Assembly (NCBI RefSeq): GCF_000213175.1
Contig: NW_009799101.1
Coordinates: 3,900,942 to 3,964,941, forward strand
DNA from: Neurospora tetrasperma FGSC 2508
Lineage: Eukaryota > Ascomycota > Sordariomycetes > Sordariales > Sordariaceae
Direction: 5' to 3'
DNA length: 64,000 bases
Of the stretch, positions 32,432 through 44,985 are shown piece after piece (positions within the stretch are counted from its first letter, which is position 1; the number at the start of each line of letters is the position of its first letter). The notes under the pieces were generated by a model, which was given only the letters and a program-made list of their open reading frames with translations, searched no databases and was not told where the DNA came from. The position numbers were made by a program, and so were the translations under genes.

Positions 32432-35400
32432 ATGTCATCCACACCAGCTGACGCCACCAATGGCGAGCGCAACGGCATCACGAACACACTGACATCCCAC
32501 GCTACGACGAATCCCGAGCTCGATCTTGCCAAGCTTCAAGCGCTCCCCGCCGAGCAGCAGGAACTGTTCCTCCTGACGTCCGTCTCGGCACTTAGCAGGC
32601 ATGTCCTGACGCTCGAACCAGATGACTGCACCGCGCAGCAGTTCTACATAAAAAAGGAAGCCTTCAAGGTCCTGAATCTCACCTCGCCATCGCCAACAAG
32701 AGTCATACGAAACGCGCTGGGGCGGTCTCTTGCGCACGTGTTCGACAAGGGCGATAGGAAGCTCCTGTTCGAAACTGTTAACGAGCTGGTCGGCATCATC
32801 TCGAGTGGGAAATTGAAGACGGAGGGTGAGATACGGACGAAACATGCTGCCGTGGCTTGCTTGGGAGATATATACGGCTCGGCTGGTGACAGCGCCATTG
32901 GATTGCACCAGCTAGTATGTTCGGCGCTCTTGAAGCTACTGAAAGCAGCTTCGAGCCACGCAGGGCTTCGTGCAGCTGTCCTGACCGCTTTCGGGAAGAT
33001 TGTCACCATGATACAGGGGAGCATGGACGAGAATGTTGCGAGAGATATATGGAAGCAGGGGAGAAACCATGCCTCTGGAGACAAAGGCTCACTGGTCGTC
33101 GTGGCAGCTTGCCGATGCCTACGGTCGCTTGTGCAGTATACCCCCTATTTCAAGAACTCGACCGACTTCGACAAGCTCAAATCGACCTTGTTCAAGACTT
33201 TCGACAATCCCTCATCAAACGCGCGATCGGCAGCAGCGGACTGCTTTGCCCAAGCGCTGGTCGGGGGTTACTCTGAGTCAGCCATTGGCGAGGCACCGCT
33301 GCCCCTGGTCAAGAAATCCAAGTCCAAGGCGATCAAGAGACAGTCAACAATGGGGGGTCTTCAAGATGACGAGGAGGTTCCCTCACGGCCCGAAAGCCCT
33401 GCTCCAACCCAGAGACCCCAAGATTTGACCTTGTCGCTGGCCGATATACTCAAAACTTTGTCCACCCAATACGTCCGCATTTCGACCACCAACAAGGCAA
33501 GGGCTGCCATCGCGATTTGTATCGGAAACGTTCTCCAGAAGCTAGGAGAAAAGACTGTAGAAGTCAACTATCTTCGCATTCTCGAGATCCTCACAGCTGA
33601 CTTCTTGGGCCATAACAACATTCTCAACAACCGGTACCGCTTACTCATTTCGCGGCGCATGGTTGATACCATAATCCAGGACATATTAGGAAAAAGGATC
33701 CTGGGTGAATCGGGGCAAATCACGGCCGCTAAAGCTATCGTCAACGATATCCTCAAGAACTATCCTCAGGCGCTCAAGGAAAAGCCGGAGCCATCCAAAC
33801 ACACATTGGTTGTCTCACTGAGTGCTCTGTCCTCGCTGATCTCCAGTTTGGGCACAGCGGTGACCGACTTCTCAGAGGGATGTCGCGATGGCCTGCTTCA
33901 AGTTCTCCAGCACCCTAGCTATACCGTTCAGGTATACGCCGCGGCCTGTATGAAGAATTTTGTGTTGGCCTGCCCGCAACAGCTTCTTCCCTGTTTGTCA
34001 GTTTGCATGAACAGCTTGAGCAGAGAACTGAGCCTTCTTGGGACGGGTAGAAATTCCCCTCGCAGGTGCATTGGTTTCGCTCACGGCCTCGCTGCCGGGC
34101 TCAGCGCAAGCCCGCAACGCCCGCTCTATGGGTCGGTCGAGATCAACAGTCGTGTTCTGACCATGGCTACAAACTTGCTCAAGTCAAGTGGAACTTCGGA
34201 ACTACGGGTTGCAAGCACCCAGATCCAAGTTGCCTGGACCTTGATAGGCGGATTAATGTCTCTTGGTCCCAACTTCGTCAAGATTCATCTCTCGCAGCTG
34301 CTTTTACTCTGGAAGAATGCGCTGCCCAAGGTTCTGGCAAAGGATAGCATGGCGGTTCATAGGAATCTGCTCAATGCCTCGTTCCTCACACATGTCAGGG
34401 AATGTGCGCTTGGGTCTATCCTAGCGTTCCTTCAGTTCAACAGTCGCCTCTTGACTGTGGACGTGTGTAAGAGAATCGCTACGATGTTGCAGAGTACTAC
34501 TGCATTTCTCAAGACACTACCAGCGAAGAAGACATCGGATGATATAAGCGAGAGGCTGACTCCAGCCTTGCAACTCCAGGATCTGGAGGTTATGGTACGA
34601 CGCAGAGTCCTTCAGTGCTATACGAAGCTCGTGAACGTTAGCCCTGCTGGCGCCACTGAAGCTCTCCTGCAGTCCAACCTTTTGACTCTCGCCATCTCTC
34701 TCTTTGCCGACCCGGATAACTATACACCGAGCTCCCTCAGCACTTCCATCGCGAACGCCGCAGGTACCTTCGACTCCATTTGGGAGGTGGGCGACAATTC
34801 AGGGTTTGGAGTGACCAGTCTTGTTAGGGGCTTTGCGACAAGAAGCCTCCCGGGACAGCAGACCAACGGCTCAGACAGCACCCAACAAGAGTACGAACCG
34901 GAGGAGTGCATCGAGAGGCTGCTTCTTTCTCCCGTATGCGGCACCCTGGAGAACGACGCTTGTCTTCTGTACATCGGTAACTCGGATAACCCGGGACTTC
35001 CTGATCCTGCTGCCACCGAGGTGGTTAACATGGCTATCCAGTTGTTTGCCTTTGTCTTCCCCTTGACCCCATCTAAGGTGCAGGAGAGTGCCTTGGAGCA
35101 AATCACGACCTTCATAAGGGCTGGCTCCCTTCAGCGGGAAACTGGCCGCAAGGCTGCTGTTGATGTCAACGTGGTTACGGCACTTCTGTCTACTCTCCGC
35201 GTGGCTTGCAAGGAGACCAAGTCGTCACCAGGCGACATCACAAACGTGGCCGTAGAGAAACTTCTACAGGAGCTACTGAGAGATTTCGTACTTGACCCCG
35301 ATCAGTACGTCCGTAGCATTGCTTACGAGGCAATCGCCAGACTTTGCAGCGCTTGTGGCAACGCATTCACGAATCAAGAGATCAAGTTCCTTGTTGATAC

Positions 35401-38400
35401 TATTGTTGTCAACCGAGAACCTAGCGCCAGAGCGGGCTGCGCCATGGCTCTTGGGTGCATCCAGACCAAGATTGGCAGCATGGCGGCTGGGTATCATTTG
35501 AAGACGATTCTTAACATCCTCATGTCTCTGTGCAACGATCCGCACCCGACTGTCCATTACTGGGCTTTGGAGGCTATAGCACGCGTATCAGATGCTGCTG
35601 GACTCGGCTTCTCCAGTTTCGTGTCCAGCACACTGGGAATGTTGGCCAAGCTCTACGTCTCGGATACGCATAACCCTGAACTAGCTTCCCCGATCACCAT
35701 GAACTTGGAGGCTGACCTCTCTTCGTCGGCTGCGATTGCTCGCTGCGTTGATGCGCTCATCAATGTCCTTGGTCCAGATCTACAAGACTCTGCGAAGTCT
35801 AGGGAGCTGATCCTAACTCTTGTTGGGTATTTCCAGCAAGAAGAGGATCTTGAGATTCAGCGGGCAAGTCTCGCTTGCATGGAACATCTGACATTGTATG
35901 CTCCGGGCTACATGGACTTCATCGACTACGTCAGGACTCTTCAGCGATACATCAAGTCCGATCATGCCGCCCTCCGGGATGTGGCCGTGGACAGTCTTTA
36001 CAACCTCATGAAGAGGAACTCGTACGATGTCATCAAAGCAGCCGAGCAAGGCTTCGAGGATCATCTGTGGTTGGTTCTCGATGCCTCGCCGAGTCATGAC
36101 GGAATGCGCAACCTTATCAGAAACTGGCTCCGCCAGACCTGTCTTTCGGATACAGCCGCTTGGCTTGCGCGCTTCCAGCATGTCTTGAAGATGACCAGAC
36201 CGAAGGCCTCCGCGCAGGCAACCACGAACATCGGGAGGTCTGGGGGAGGCATTGACTTGCAGGATGAGGAGGTAGCTGGCTTCGCCGCTGCTGGAGGAGG
36301 CGCCAAGGACGACAAAGACACGCCGAGCGGCTCGGATGTGGAGCCCCTGAAGTGGCAGGTCACTACCTTCGCCATGGACTGCCTGAACGATATCTTCATT
36401 TTGGTTACCAAAGATGTCGCAACTCATGGCGAATCTGCTGCGCAGGCAGCCCTTCAGAACAAGGTTGCTGATGTCGTCCGCATGGCGTTCTCGGCGTCCA
36501 CATCAGGTGTCTTGGACCAGAGAATCTGGGGCTTGAAGATCATTGGCGCTGTTCTCAAAATGTTTGGCAAGATTCCAGACCCAGACTTTGAGGAGGCCAT
36601 GCTGCTTGAGCAGTACCAAGCGCAAATCAGTTCCGCTCTTACGCCCGCTTTTGCCGCGGACTCGTCACCCGAACTGGCCTCGGAAGCCGTCGATGTTTGT
36701 GCAAGCTTCATCGCAACGGGCATTGTCACTGACGTAGACAGGATGGGTAGAATTCTGAAGACGCTAGTGAGCTCGCTAGAGAACTTTGCAAAGGATGAGG
36801 ATAATGCTGGCATCGGTGACCTTAAGGGACTCAGCTCAAACGCACAGGTTATGGTCAAGATGTCCGTCTTCGCCGCCTGGGCCGAGCTCCAAGTCGCCAG
36901 CTCTGAACAAAAGTACCTACTGGATGTTCTCAAGCCTCATATTGGTACCTTGACTCCTCTTTGGCTCGAGTCGCTACGCGAATTTGCTCGGCTTCGGTTC
37001 GAGCCGGATATTTCCATGACGCTTGGCCCTCCATCGCTTTCTGGAAGCTTGGACACTGTCTACGCAGCGCTGAACCGTGAGACGTTGCTCAAGTTCTACC
37101 AGGAGTCTTGGTTGAAGTTAGTAGACGCTATCGCCAGCCTCATTGAACAGGACAGCGAGTTCGTCTTTGATGCCCTCGATGGCAAGGAGCTGTCAGGACC
37201 TACCACCAACAGCAGCTCAAAGGGGGCAGATATCAACTACCGCGATGAGCCTGTTGCGTTCTTCTTTGTCTTGTTTGGTATCGCGTTTGAAGCGCTCGCC
37301 ACGAGACCAGGCCAGAGCGAGTCTCTCGCTACCCGAGAACAAACACTGGAGATTCTCCGCGCTCTTAAGAAGATCCTTCACCCAAGCGTATCTGGCCATG
37401 CCATTTATCGCGATGCCATCTTCTCCGAGACGATGGATCTGCTGGACCGTCTCGTACTCACCGAAGGTCTTGATGTGCAGGGCGTTATCGTTGAGATTGC
37501 GCGTGCCCTATGTGTGGCACATCCAGCAGCCAGAAAGCAGGCTGACGACCCCGAGAACAGTGAGTTGTCTGATGACATTGAGCAGCTCTTTGAGCTCACT
37601 CGGATCATCGTCTTGGTCCTCTCCGGACTGTTGCCCAACCTCAGTGAGACCCAACAGCCCGTGCGCCACCAGATGACAGAGGAAGCGATCCTTCTCGTCA
37701 AGACATCGCTCAACGCACTGGTCGATGCCGCGGAGGTGTTCCCATCCATAATCAAGACGGATCTACACGCCTGTATCCTGCACATCTTTGCGACCATTCT
37801 TGCCACACCATCATGCCAGGAGGTCATTGTCCCCCAAAATCTGTCGACACTCAAACGCTTTATCAACGGCATGACCGGTTCTAGGAGAGACGGCGGAGAT
37901 GATGACGAGGGTAATTCGCCCACGGACGTTCAGCTGCTGGGATGTTTGCGCCGCTTCCTGTCCATCTATCTCCACGCTCAGAAGCGCGAAGCCCCGACGT
38001 CCTTGACCTGCGTCAAGAACTGTCTCCTGGCCATCACCATCCTCTTCACCGGCGGCAAAAACCACCTGCCAGCCAGCGAACCGCTGGTAGCCAAGTTCCT
38101 AGACGAGCTCGTAGACTGTCTAACTGACCGGATGGTAAGTGTTTACTCGCTCCCAAACCCCATTGGCCTTTCCATATACTAACACGGCCAACTCTAGACC
38201 GCCAAAATAGCCGCAAACTGCACCCGCTCCCTCCTCCTCAATACCAACGCCAACAACCAACCCACCTCAGCCGATCACTCTATCTCCCGCCACCTCCTCC
38301 CGCGCCTCATCGCCTTCGTGACCAACACCTCTCCCGAGGACCCGGAACAAGCTCGTTCGCTCATCGCCCAAACCCTCGTGCAGTTCACTGCCGTGGTTGC

Positions 38401-38746
38401 CAGAGGATCGTCGCAGGACGGAGGCCAAGGCGCATCCATTGCCATGGCCCTCGTTGTGCCGACTTTGCTCTCGCGCGCGGCGACAGAGGGAGCTAAAGAT
38501 GATGTATACCGCGAGACGAGTGCAAGGCTACTGGAGTTGGCGAGCGCCGATCAGACTGCTTTTAGGGCGGTGGTGGGCGCGATGAGTGAGGGCCAGAGGG
38601 CGTTTATGGAGGAGGTTATCAAGAGTGGACGATCGGGAGGAATGGGTGGTGGTGGTGGTGCACATGTAGGTGCCGGAGGGAGGAGAAGTGAGGCGGACGA
38701 GGAGCAGGCGCCGACTATTGCTTTGAAGATGAACTTTGGTGGTTGA
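32432..38746 (+). CDS. LAA1: HEAT-repeat protein, LAA1/HEATR5 family
   Basis: Exons 32432-38134 and 38198-38746 join in phase 0 and encode 2083 residues. The intron is 63 bp with a perfect TACTAAC branch site. The whole chain is alpha-helical repeat without a catalytic motif. The block around residues 540-640 includes NSPRRCIGFAHGLAAGLSA, then AWTLIGGLMSLGPNFVKIHL and LLLWKNALPK, matching HEATR5A/B and yeast Laa1. Those proteins bind the clathrin adaptor AP-1 and support its localisation and retrograde sorting between endosomes and the trans-Golgi network. The large size agrees (yeast Laa1 is about 2014 residues). The C terminus is Gly-rich and charged. GCN1 was considered because of length and HEAT content, but its EF3-like central signature is absent. 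This is the largest gene in the window and almost intron-free. Confidence 0.88.
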
Positions 38747-39156
38747 AGAGGATGGTGAAGAAGTGTGGAAGGGTTCGTTTTGGATTTGGGGAAGAGTATA
38801 TATATATAGACGGTATAGGACGTTGTAATACACTTGCATGTGGACTGTTGATCAAGAGTCTCGCTTGGCGAGAAAAGGGAAATTTTGGGATCTGGTTTTA
38901 GATGAAATGGGAAACAGGGGCTGGCTCGAGTTGAGCCCCCCTTTCTTTCGATTGTTTACTTGGGTATCTTCTTATCTGACCCTAACCCTCTGTTCTCTAG
39001 TGCCCCTTGCTTCTCACGGCTTGACAACAGGAGAGAACAGCCCCCAACCTGGTATAAACCGCCGTCATTGCGTCCTTGAACCCTGCTCCTGTCGCTTCCT
39101 CCAATGTGTCTATAACAATGCGGCCATGATCGGAATCCAAAAAGAAGCGTCTACTT
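38747..39156. other. Convergent 3' flanks
   Basis: These 410 bp lie between the convergent LAA1-like and DUF1640 genes. A short TA repeat (38799-38808) is present and nothing else is recognised. Confidence 0.5.
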
Positions 39157-40488
39157 CTAATTCGCCGCAAGAATTTCCGCCGCGAACGGCGCCGGCGCAA
39201 CGTCCCTTGTGCCATCATGCCTCCTGGCCTCCTCAGCTTCTCGCTTCTTTCTATCGGCCTCTCTCTGTCGCTCGTGGTTCACATAAGTGGCGTAGCGCAG
39301 GGTGCCGAGGGTAGCGACCGCCATAAACAATATTCCTACCACGGACCGGCGAATAAGAACCCAGCGCAGGGCTTCGATGTCGGATCGGGCGTCGCTGTTG
39401 AGCATGACGGAAATTTTGTAGTTTATTTGTTGGATCTGTTGGCGCGCACAAGCAAATGTTAGTTTGGGGATAATTTGGTTCCCGGTCTAGGATATACAGA
39501 GGTTTGGAAGACGTACCCGACTTTCAACGGCCTTCTGCTCCTCCCTGACTGCCATTTTCCGATCATTGAACATGCCGCGCACGTTATCGTTCAGCGTCAA
39601 CAGCTCCTGGTTGAGCCTCTGCGTGAGTATGTCCACCTCATGAAGCAGGTGCGTGCGCTGCTGTCGTAACTGCTCGTCCGCCACCCGCCGGTTGTTCTTG
39701 ACCTCGGTGCTCAGCTCTGAGCACGCCGCGCGAAACAGGTACGTCTCGTTCTCCACGTCGCTCTTGCTCACTAACCCGGCTTGCGCCACGTCTAGATTCG
39801 ACGCTAGTAGACCACGAACGGCTTTCATGGCCGTGATGGCTTGCGTGAGCGTGTAGCCGCCGGCCGAGAGCTGTTTAACGAGCGAGTAGCTGTCGAAGTG
39901 GTGGACGTAGGGAGGCGGCTGCAGGTGCGGTGGTCGGCCGTTGCCGTTGTCAGAGTCAGTCAGGAGGCGCGTGGTGTTGTCGGAGGGAGGCGGTTCCATG
40001 TAGAGAATGGTTTCCATAGGCGTGGTACTCTTTTTGTCTGCCGTCGGATCTGAGCCCGTTCTCGCGGCGGCTGCTGTGGGTGGTTGTTCAGGGGTTCCCC
40101 CGGAGCTTGGGGCTGCCTTTGGCGCATCGGGGACGCCTTCTGTTGGTGTTGTTGGCTCGCTCTTTTCAGACTGCTGCTTCTCTGCCGGGGCAGCATTGGG
40201 ATTCGGGTCGGCGCTTGGTTTTGGGTCCGAAGACGTTGTTGGTGTCTCGTCATGTAATGGCTGCGGTTCTACGGCCTTTCCGTATTTTACAAAGGCGGCT
40301 TGCCTCCGGGAGGCGGAGCTGGAGAAAGGAGCCGAAGCGGTATGCGCGCAGCATGACGGCTGAGAAGAGAGAGGAACGACATGACGACGAGGCTTTCGGG
40401 CGACACGAGCCGCGGCGGGCTCGGACCAGAGAGCTCCTGTGCGGAACAGCTGAGGATATAGGAAGGTCAAACGGCCAGGGGTGGCCAT
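39157..40488 (-). CDS. DUF1640 mitochondrial membrane protein (FMP32/CCDC90 type)
   Basis: Exons 40488-39517 and 39435-39157 join in phase 0 and give 416 residues. The N terminus is Arg- and Ser-rich with few acids and fits a mitochondrial presequence. A long Pro/Thr/Ser-rich linker follows. The conserved part begins FDSYSLVKQLSAGGYTLTQA and is followed by about 140 residues of coiled coil (ELSTEVKNNRR, LHEVDILTQRLNQEL, AVESRIQQINYKIS). One C-terminal membrane helix (RRSVVGILFMAVATLGTLRY) precedes a charged tail. This is the DUF1640 layout of yeast Fmp32 and animal CCDC90B/MCUR1. Those animal relatives are linked to the mitochondrial calcium uniporter or cytochrome oxidase assembly; which role applies in fungi is unsettled. 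An upstream in-frame ATG at 40635 would add 49 residues but would bury the presequence, so the shorter start is preferred. Confidence 0.9.
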
Positions 40489-42199
40489 GGTGTCGAAAAT
40501 GGGGGCTTTGTTGCTGCCCGAGCTGTCACAAGTCTTGGAGGCGGACTTTGGGGGTAAACAGCTTCGAGGGGATCGCGGGGTTCTGGATGGGCGCTGGGAC
40601 GATTCGTTCGCGACTGTTGGATTGACGGGGAACAAAGTGTTGTTGGATCAGGAGCAAAGGAATAAATGGAAGGAGGAAAGGGACGAGAGTCGGTAATCTA
40701 GACGGGCATGGTGGGTCGGGAACAGCCGGTTGGAAATCACCTCAATGTCATGCACACGACTGACTGGGCCGCCGTCAACGGAGCTCGGGATCCATTGTCT
40801 CGGGTTGCTAGCGCATCACAGGATCGGCCTTCTGGTGGGTTCGTTCCATTCCAGGGCAGCCCAGGGGTAAAACGGCTAGAGCCGGTTGGATGTGTCGCTG
40901 CCAGCGCAGGGAGTTGTTCAAACGAATGCCAAGAGCAAGGCCGCTCGGTGCTAGGTGCCCGTGCAGGGGAGGGCAGGCGGTCTCGGTTCTCAGGTTGTGG
41001 AGCACGCACGTCAGACATTCCCGCCCGGCCTGAAGGAGGAAGTGACGTGCATCGGGACTCTGCCCTGATGTCTCCAACGCACATGTCGACAAGCAACCAA
41101 AACTTTGATGCCCGTGGGATAGAAGGATCTGACCAGACGAGCATCGACGAAGCTGTCATTGTCTAGTAAGTACTATGGATGGTACAGTAGTAGGGAAACC
41201 AGAATGTGTCTGCACCGATTCCAAGAAATCACCTGGTATACCCGGCCAGTTTTCCCGATAAACTCTAGGTAACTAGAGGTAGCTGCCCGGTGTCGGCAAT
41301 TGAAGGCCTACAAAGAACGTAAGAGGCCGACTTTCATCCACATTTTATGGGATGGCGATCGTTGACCCCGCTAGATACAGTAGGTGATGTTAACACTCTG
41401 ACATGGACTCAAAGCAGTACCTGCCTCCACTATAACGCAAGGAGATACGCCCTATATTCCACGGTCCTCATTCTACTGGGTGCAAAACGCGACTGAAATC
41501 AAACTTGAATGATTACAATCGTTTCCATGCAACCTTCCTTCCGTCCAGTTCTCCAACTCCTGCTGCTTTTACTTATACAACCCTCAAAACTTTCCTAGTC
41601 ATATCAAATTGAAATCTCTTGCTTCCTCCTCGTGTAACTGGGAAAGCGCACAACCACATATCGTCACTGCAGCACAAGTCAGAGAGAGAGGCAGAGAGGT
41701 GAGTAGGTACTTTCCACCAACATGGAAGAATTGGAACCATGTCGAAAGGCCCTTCCATGACCGACCGAGGTCCCTGGTCCCGCGCGGCAGGCTGATTGAC
41801 TCACGGTTCGCTTCTTCAAGTCGTGGAACTCGAAAAACGAAAAAAACCAACTGCAATCTTCACCACGGCACGGGTGACATTTACGGGACGCTGCTTCTTC
41901 ATCTACTCTGCTCGCACACGTCATACTCGTCCTGCCGATTCATAAATTATATTAACCTACCCAGACCCCGGCCATCTCTTGTCCATCTTATCTCTCTGCT
42001 CTACTCTAACCATTTTTCACCGTATCGTCTTAGCCACGCATCCACCGGTCTTAAATATTGTGGTTCATGTACGCCTTCACATCGATCTTCATCGTTCCCC
42101 ATCCTTGGCCATGTATCAGGCTAACTGACTCGTAGTCCATAGTGACTCTTCCTAATTCGCTGACCTGGCAGCTTATCCGGGCGTCAGTGTTGGCTGCAG
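40489..42199. other. Divergent intergenic region
   Basis: About 1.7 kb lie upstream of both the DUF1640 gene (minus) and the hydrolase-phosphatase gene (plus). Open frames here overlap on both strands (40708-41166 and 40737-41159) and show no recognisable domain. Confidence 0.5.
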
Positions 42200-44152
42200 A
42201 TGGCTTCCCCATATGGTTTGTACAACCATCCCCATCCGACTGAATCATGGCCAGTATGGCTCCTCAGAACCTGAAGGTACTCACTGACAACACCTCCCAC
42301 AGATCCCGTGGCCACGGATCCACCACTTCTAGACAGAAACAGCGAGATCAAAACATACACCACGTCGAGGTTTACCTATCCCGGCCTGCGTATCTTCTAT
42401 CGGCGCCACCAACAGGCCGACCGTCTTCCAAAGTCGCCGGCGCCGATACCACTACTCGTTTTCATCCATGGACTTGGTGGCTCAGTAGCCCAGTTTCACC
42501 CGTTGCTCACCAGCCTGACTTCGATTGCGTCCTGCTTGGCTATTGATCTTCCAGGGTGCGGGAGATCCGAGTTTTCAGTCCGACAATGGGAAGCATACAC
42601 CACAGATGCCCTGGTAGAGCTCCTGGAGACCATCATCGAGGATTACCGTGAGAAGGAGGACGGCCAGGGCGTAGTGCTGATTGGTCACAGCATGGGTGCC
42701 TCTCTTGCTGCACTACTGGCGAGTCCGAGACCACCACCCCGGACTCAACTGCATGATCACGTCGCTGGCTTGATCGCGGTCTGCCCCACCTCAGGTCTTC
42801 TATCCCAGAAGCAAATTATGGTTCTTACGGCATTGCTTTGGGTCCCTGAAATCATCTTTAACCTTTGGAGAGCGTGGGACAAGCGAGGCGGAAGCCAAAG
42901 TGCGAGCGTTAGGAGGTTCGTTGGCGCCGATGCCGACCCCGAAGCAAAGCGGCTTCAAGACTTATACAACAACCAAGCTATCACGTCAGTCTGGCGTCGT
43001 ATGGCTTGGGGTTGTCTACCGACTCATGTCAAAGGGGTTGCTAAGGGCGGCCTACCTTCGAAAGAAACCTGGGAAAAGCTGAATGTGCCGGTTTTCTTAG
43101 TGGGAGGAGAAGATGATAGAGTCACCCCTCCCCAGGAAATTGCCAAGATCCGTGACTTCCTGCAAGAAGTCAAAACGACACCAGACACGATTTCACCCGG
43201 CACCTCAGTTCTTGCTGACTCGGCAGCGCCGGTAGATATCAACGCAGCGGCGTCCAAGATTGATGCTTTGACAAGTTTGGGGCAAGGAGAGGAAAATACT
43301 CGAGAAAGCGCGGATCAAAAGCCAGTACACCGCACACAGGTGGCTGAACCAGAGGAAGGAGCGGACGATCCGGTGACACCTACTGAGCAGGCAGCGAGTC
43401 TACCGTCCTTGTCTCTCCACCGCAAAAAGGTTGTGCGCTCCATCATCATGGGCAAGCCGGCCACGCACGCTTTACTATACACGCCGTCAACAGCCCGCAT
43501 CCTAGCGGGATTGATATCAGATTTTATGGTTGTGCATATCACTGGTCGTCTTGACCTGGGCTGGCAACTGCAGTACCTTTCTCGTGATGGCAAGTGGGAT
43601 GTCAAGAATCTTCAGAAGTGGCAGGCAGTAGAGCCTGTTTCTGAACCTATTGGAGGCATCTTCCGTGCCATCAAGACCTTGCGCGAGGTTGACGAAGATC
43701 ACAGTCCTTCGGAATTTGTCAAGAAATGGGGTGGGGTCATTAAGGATGTCATTGACATTTCGCATGATAACCCGGTGTACAACCCTCAGGGTCTCGAGAA
43801 GGGAGGAATACACTACCACAAGTTCCCGACGGTTTCCAAGGTCCCGCCTACGGATGCGGAGATCAAGGGCTTCATTGAGCTTGTCGACAAGGTCCGTGAC
43901 GAGCAGAAGGAGCGGGCGAAGAGAGAGAACTGGGGAGAAGAGTATTATATTGGAGTCCATTGCCACTATGGCTTCAACAGAACGGGATTTTTCCTTGTCT
44001 GTTACCTCGTTGAGCGATGCGGTTATACACCGGAGGCGGCTATTGAGCATTTTGCTCAAAGCAGGCCCAAGGGTATCAAGCATGCTCACTTCAAGGACCG
44101 GTTGTACGTGCGGTATTCGGGTTTAAGGAGCGAGGCAATCGCGGAGCACTGA
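42200..44152 (+). CDS. Alpha/beta-hydrolase fused to capping-enzyme-like phosphatase
   Basis: Exons 42200-42215 and 42303-44152 give 621 residues. The N-terminal half is an alpha/beta hydrolase: FIHGLGGS oxyanion strand near 59-66, IDLPGCGRS, nucleophile elbow GHSMGAS with serine near 135, an acid candidate in GGEDDRVTPP, and a histidine candidate in ATHALLY. A 100-residue acidic linker follows. The C-terminal 180 residues are a cysteine phosphatase with VHCHYGFNRTGF, the HCx5R loop with cysteine near 559 and arginine near 565, then YLVERCGYTPEAAIEHFAQSRPKGI. That block resembles the RNA 5'-triphosphatase domain of animal capping enzymes and PIR1/DUSP11 more than typical MAP-kinase phosphatases. 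Both active sites look intact. The 16-nt first exon (MASPY, donor GTTTGT) is inferred because the main frame has no early ATG. Substrates are unknown. Confidence 0.85.
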
Positions 44153-44535
44153 GATTTCTCTTGCACCCTTTTTTTGTTGTTTGCTGGTTTACTTCACTGC
44201 AAATATCTCGAGATTCTTCGAGATTTGTTTATCTGATGATACGAGCGGTTGGGTTAGTTGTAAGCAATTCCTTGGTCATGGTAGTATGGTTAGGCCTTGT
44301 ACGGAAAGATAGGGCGTCTGGAAGGTTAAATGCTGCTCGGTTCTTGATACCTTGGAATACTAGCCTGTATTCCTTCTTTTTTAGTTATTGAGTCTAGTTA
44401 GAGGTTGATGTCTTGATAAAATCAAAGCATAGCGTTGTTTACCTCAATACGAGCCAGAGCAACAGTTATGTTCAATAACCCTTTGAAACTCAAATAGTTC
44501 TGCGACAGTCTCCCAACTCGAAACACGCAGCATGC
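44153..44535. other. Convergent 3' flanks
   Basis: These 383 bp lie between convergent stop codons. They are T-rich just after the phosphatase stop. No gene is seen. Confidence 0.5.
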
Positions 44536-44985
44536 TCAAGACAACTCTCCCCGACTAGCCAGATACGCAGCCCCCGAGTCAGCCCAAATTTCATACGTTT
44601 TCACCCTCGCATCCTCGTCAAACTCCAAGACATATCTAAACACCTCGTCCCAGCTCTGTCCCGTCTTTTTGTTGGTGAACACTGCCTCTCCCCTTACCGA
44701 CACCTTGCGCACCTCGGCATCCACAATGTAATCGGAAAATCGCATGTCCTTATAACTCAATTGCTCCCCAATGGTATTGAAGTACTCCAGAAATCCGTCT
44801 TTGCCCTTGTATTCGCGGCCCAGAAAGGGCGCCAAGCGAGGCAGACCGTGCTCGAAGACTATGATGTCATTGCTGTTTTGGGTGAAGTGCTTGGTAAGGA
44901 TCTCGGAGGGAGGAGATTGGGAGGCGAAGGCAGTGCAAAAGGATTCAGAGGCTTTGAGGAGGGATTGCCGCGTGATGGAAGACAT
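44536..44985 (-). CDS. SnoaL/NTF2-like small protein
   Basis: A single exon encodes 149 residues. The length, the N-terminal helix pair (SLLKASESFCTAFAS), a central FLGREYKGKDGFLEYFNTIGE and the following strands (VSVRGEAVFTNKKTGQSWDEVFRYVLEFDED, split here only by eye) fit the cone-shaped SnoaL/NTF2-like fold. Members include polyketide cyclases, isomerases and many fungal proteins with no known activity. The EIWADSGAAYLA stretch is the usual final strand and helix. No signal peptide or membrane segment is visible. The start is the first ATG and gives a complete fold. Function cannot be inferred further; the neighbours are unrelated. Confidence 0.78.
   Translation of the reverse strand: MSSITRQSLLKASESFCTAFASQSPPSEILTKHFTQNSNDIIVFEHGLPRLAPFLGREYKGKDGFLEYFNTIGEQLSYKDMRFSDYIVDAEVRKVSVRGEAVFTNKKTGQSWDEVFRYVLEFDEDARVKTYEIWADSGAAYLASRGELS

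Noticed and set aside
32432-38746. GCN1 as identity of the giant HEAT protein
   Set aside because: The eEF3-like central signature of GCN1 is absent and the central blocks match the HEATR5/LAA1 family.
42247-42302. ATG at 42247 followed by a 26-nt intron
   Set aside because: An intron of 26 nt is below the size seen elsewhere in this window (49 nt or more); the exon at 42200 gives a normal 87-nt intron.
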